From positions 1-6,362 of the forward strand of contig CAMLGP010000178.1 in NCBI GenBank assembly GCA_946479535.1: a stretch of DNA of 6,362 nucleotides, given 5' to 3'. Origin of the DNA: an uncultured Bacteroidota bacterium. GTDB lineage: Bacteria > Bacteroidota > Bacteroidia > Chitinophagales > Chitinophagaceae. Each line of letters starts with the position of its first letter. Within the stretch, counting starts at the first letter, position 1. The notes under the pieces were generated by a model that was given only the letters and a program-made list of their open reading frames with translations, was not told where the DNA came from and ran no database searches. Below, in pieces: positions 6,301 to 6,362 of this stretch. A program made the position numbers and the translations under genes.

Positions 6301-6362
6301 CTATGCTGTGGTTCCCGGTTGATACTTTGAAGGTATCACCCCGAATTCTTCCTTAAAGTACT
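6301..6362 (-). CDS. AraC-family transcriptional regulator, C-terminal end (runs off window)
   Basis: Only the last 19 codons are visible, ending at TAG 6303-6301. The peptide YFKEEFGVIPSKY followed by QPGTTA matches the end of the second helix-turn-helix of AraC/XylS regulators (pattern F-K-x-x-F-G-x-x-P-x-x-Y). The residue before the tyrosine ends in AG at the window edge and would fit the usual lysine. Effector and targets cannot be read from this fragment. It lies 189 nt upstream of the permease on the same strand, so either co-transcription or control of the permease by this regulator is possible, but neither is shown. Confidence 0.75.
   Translation of the reverse strand, partial: YFKEEFGVIPSKYQPGTTA

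Overview
The window is chromosomal DNA that looks like Bacteroidota, most likely a Chitinophagaceae-type soil or plant-polymer degrader. Grounds for this are a Bacteroidota-style 'double' FtsX/MacB-like permease of about 790 residues with no ATPase beside it, a secreted GH31 enzyme with a PA14 insertion, weak or absent Shine-Dalgarno sequences, and an AraC-family tail. This taxonomic call is inferred from protein style only.

All recognisable genes lie on the minus strand, so the window is read from right to left. Positions 6362-6301 hold the last 19 codons of an AraC-family regulator. Positions 6300-6112 are a regulatory gap with two 17-bp TGT-N11-ACA dyads exactly 22 bp apart, followed by a TTGGCACG element that resembles the -24 half of a sigma-54 promoter. 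Positions 6111-3751 encode a complete 786-residue ABC-type permease with two periplasmic MacB-type domains and eight predicted membrane segments. Positions 3750-3558 are a gap carrying a 9-bp perfect inverted repeat. Positions 3557-687 encode a complete 956-residue periplasmic GH31 enzyme, probably an alpha-xylosidase acting on xyloglucan oligosaccharides. Positions 686-313 are a gene-free stretch with two dyad-rich structures, a strong minus-strand intrinsic terminator, and a small tandem repeat headed by a perfect 10-bp hairpin. Positions 312-1 are the first 104 codons of a secreted protein, possibly another glycan hydrolase, cut by the window edge.

The GH31 enzyme and the downstream secreted protein could belong to the same glycan-use locus, but no SusC/SusD pair or other PUL hallmark is visible, and a terminator separates their transcripts. 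The permease appears to be independently regulated. No mobile element, CRISPR array, tRNA or rRNA was seen. The most interesting non-coding signals are the paired dyads upstream of the permease and the GAACCATGG repeat array upstream of the left-hand gene.
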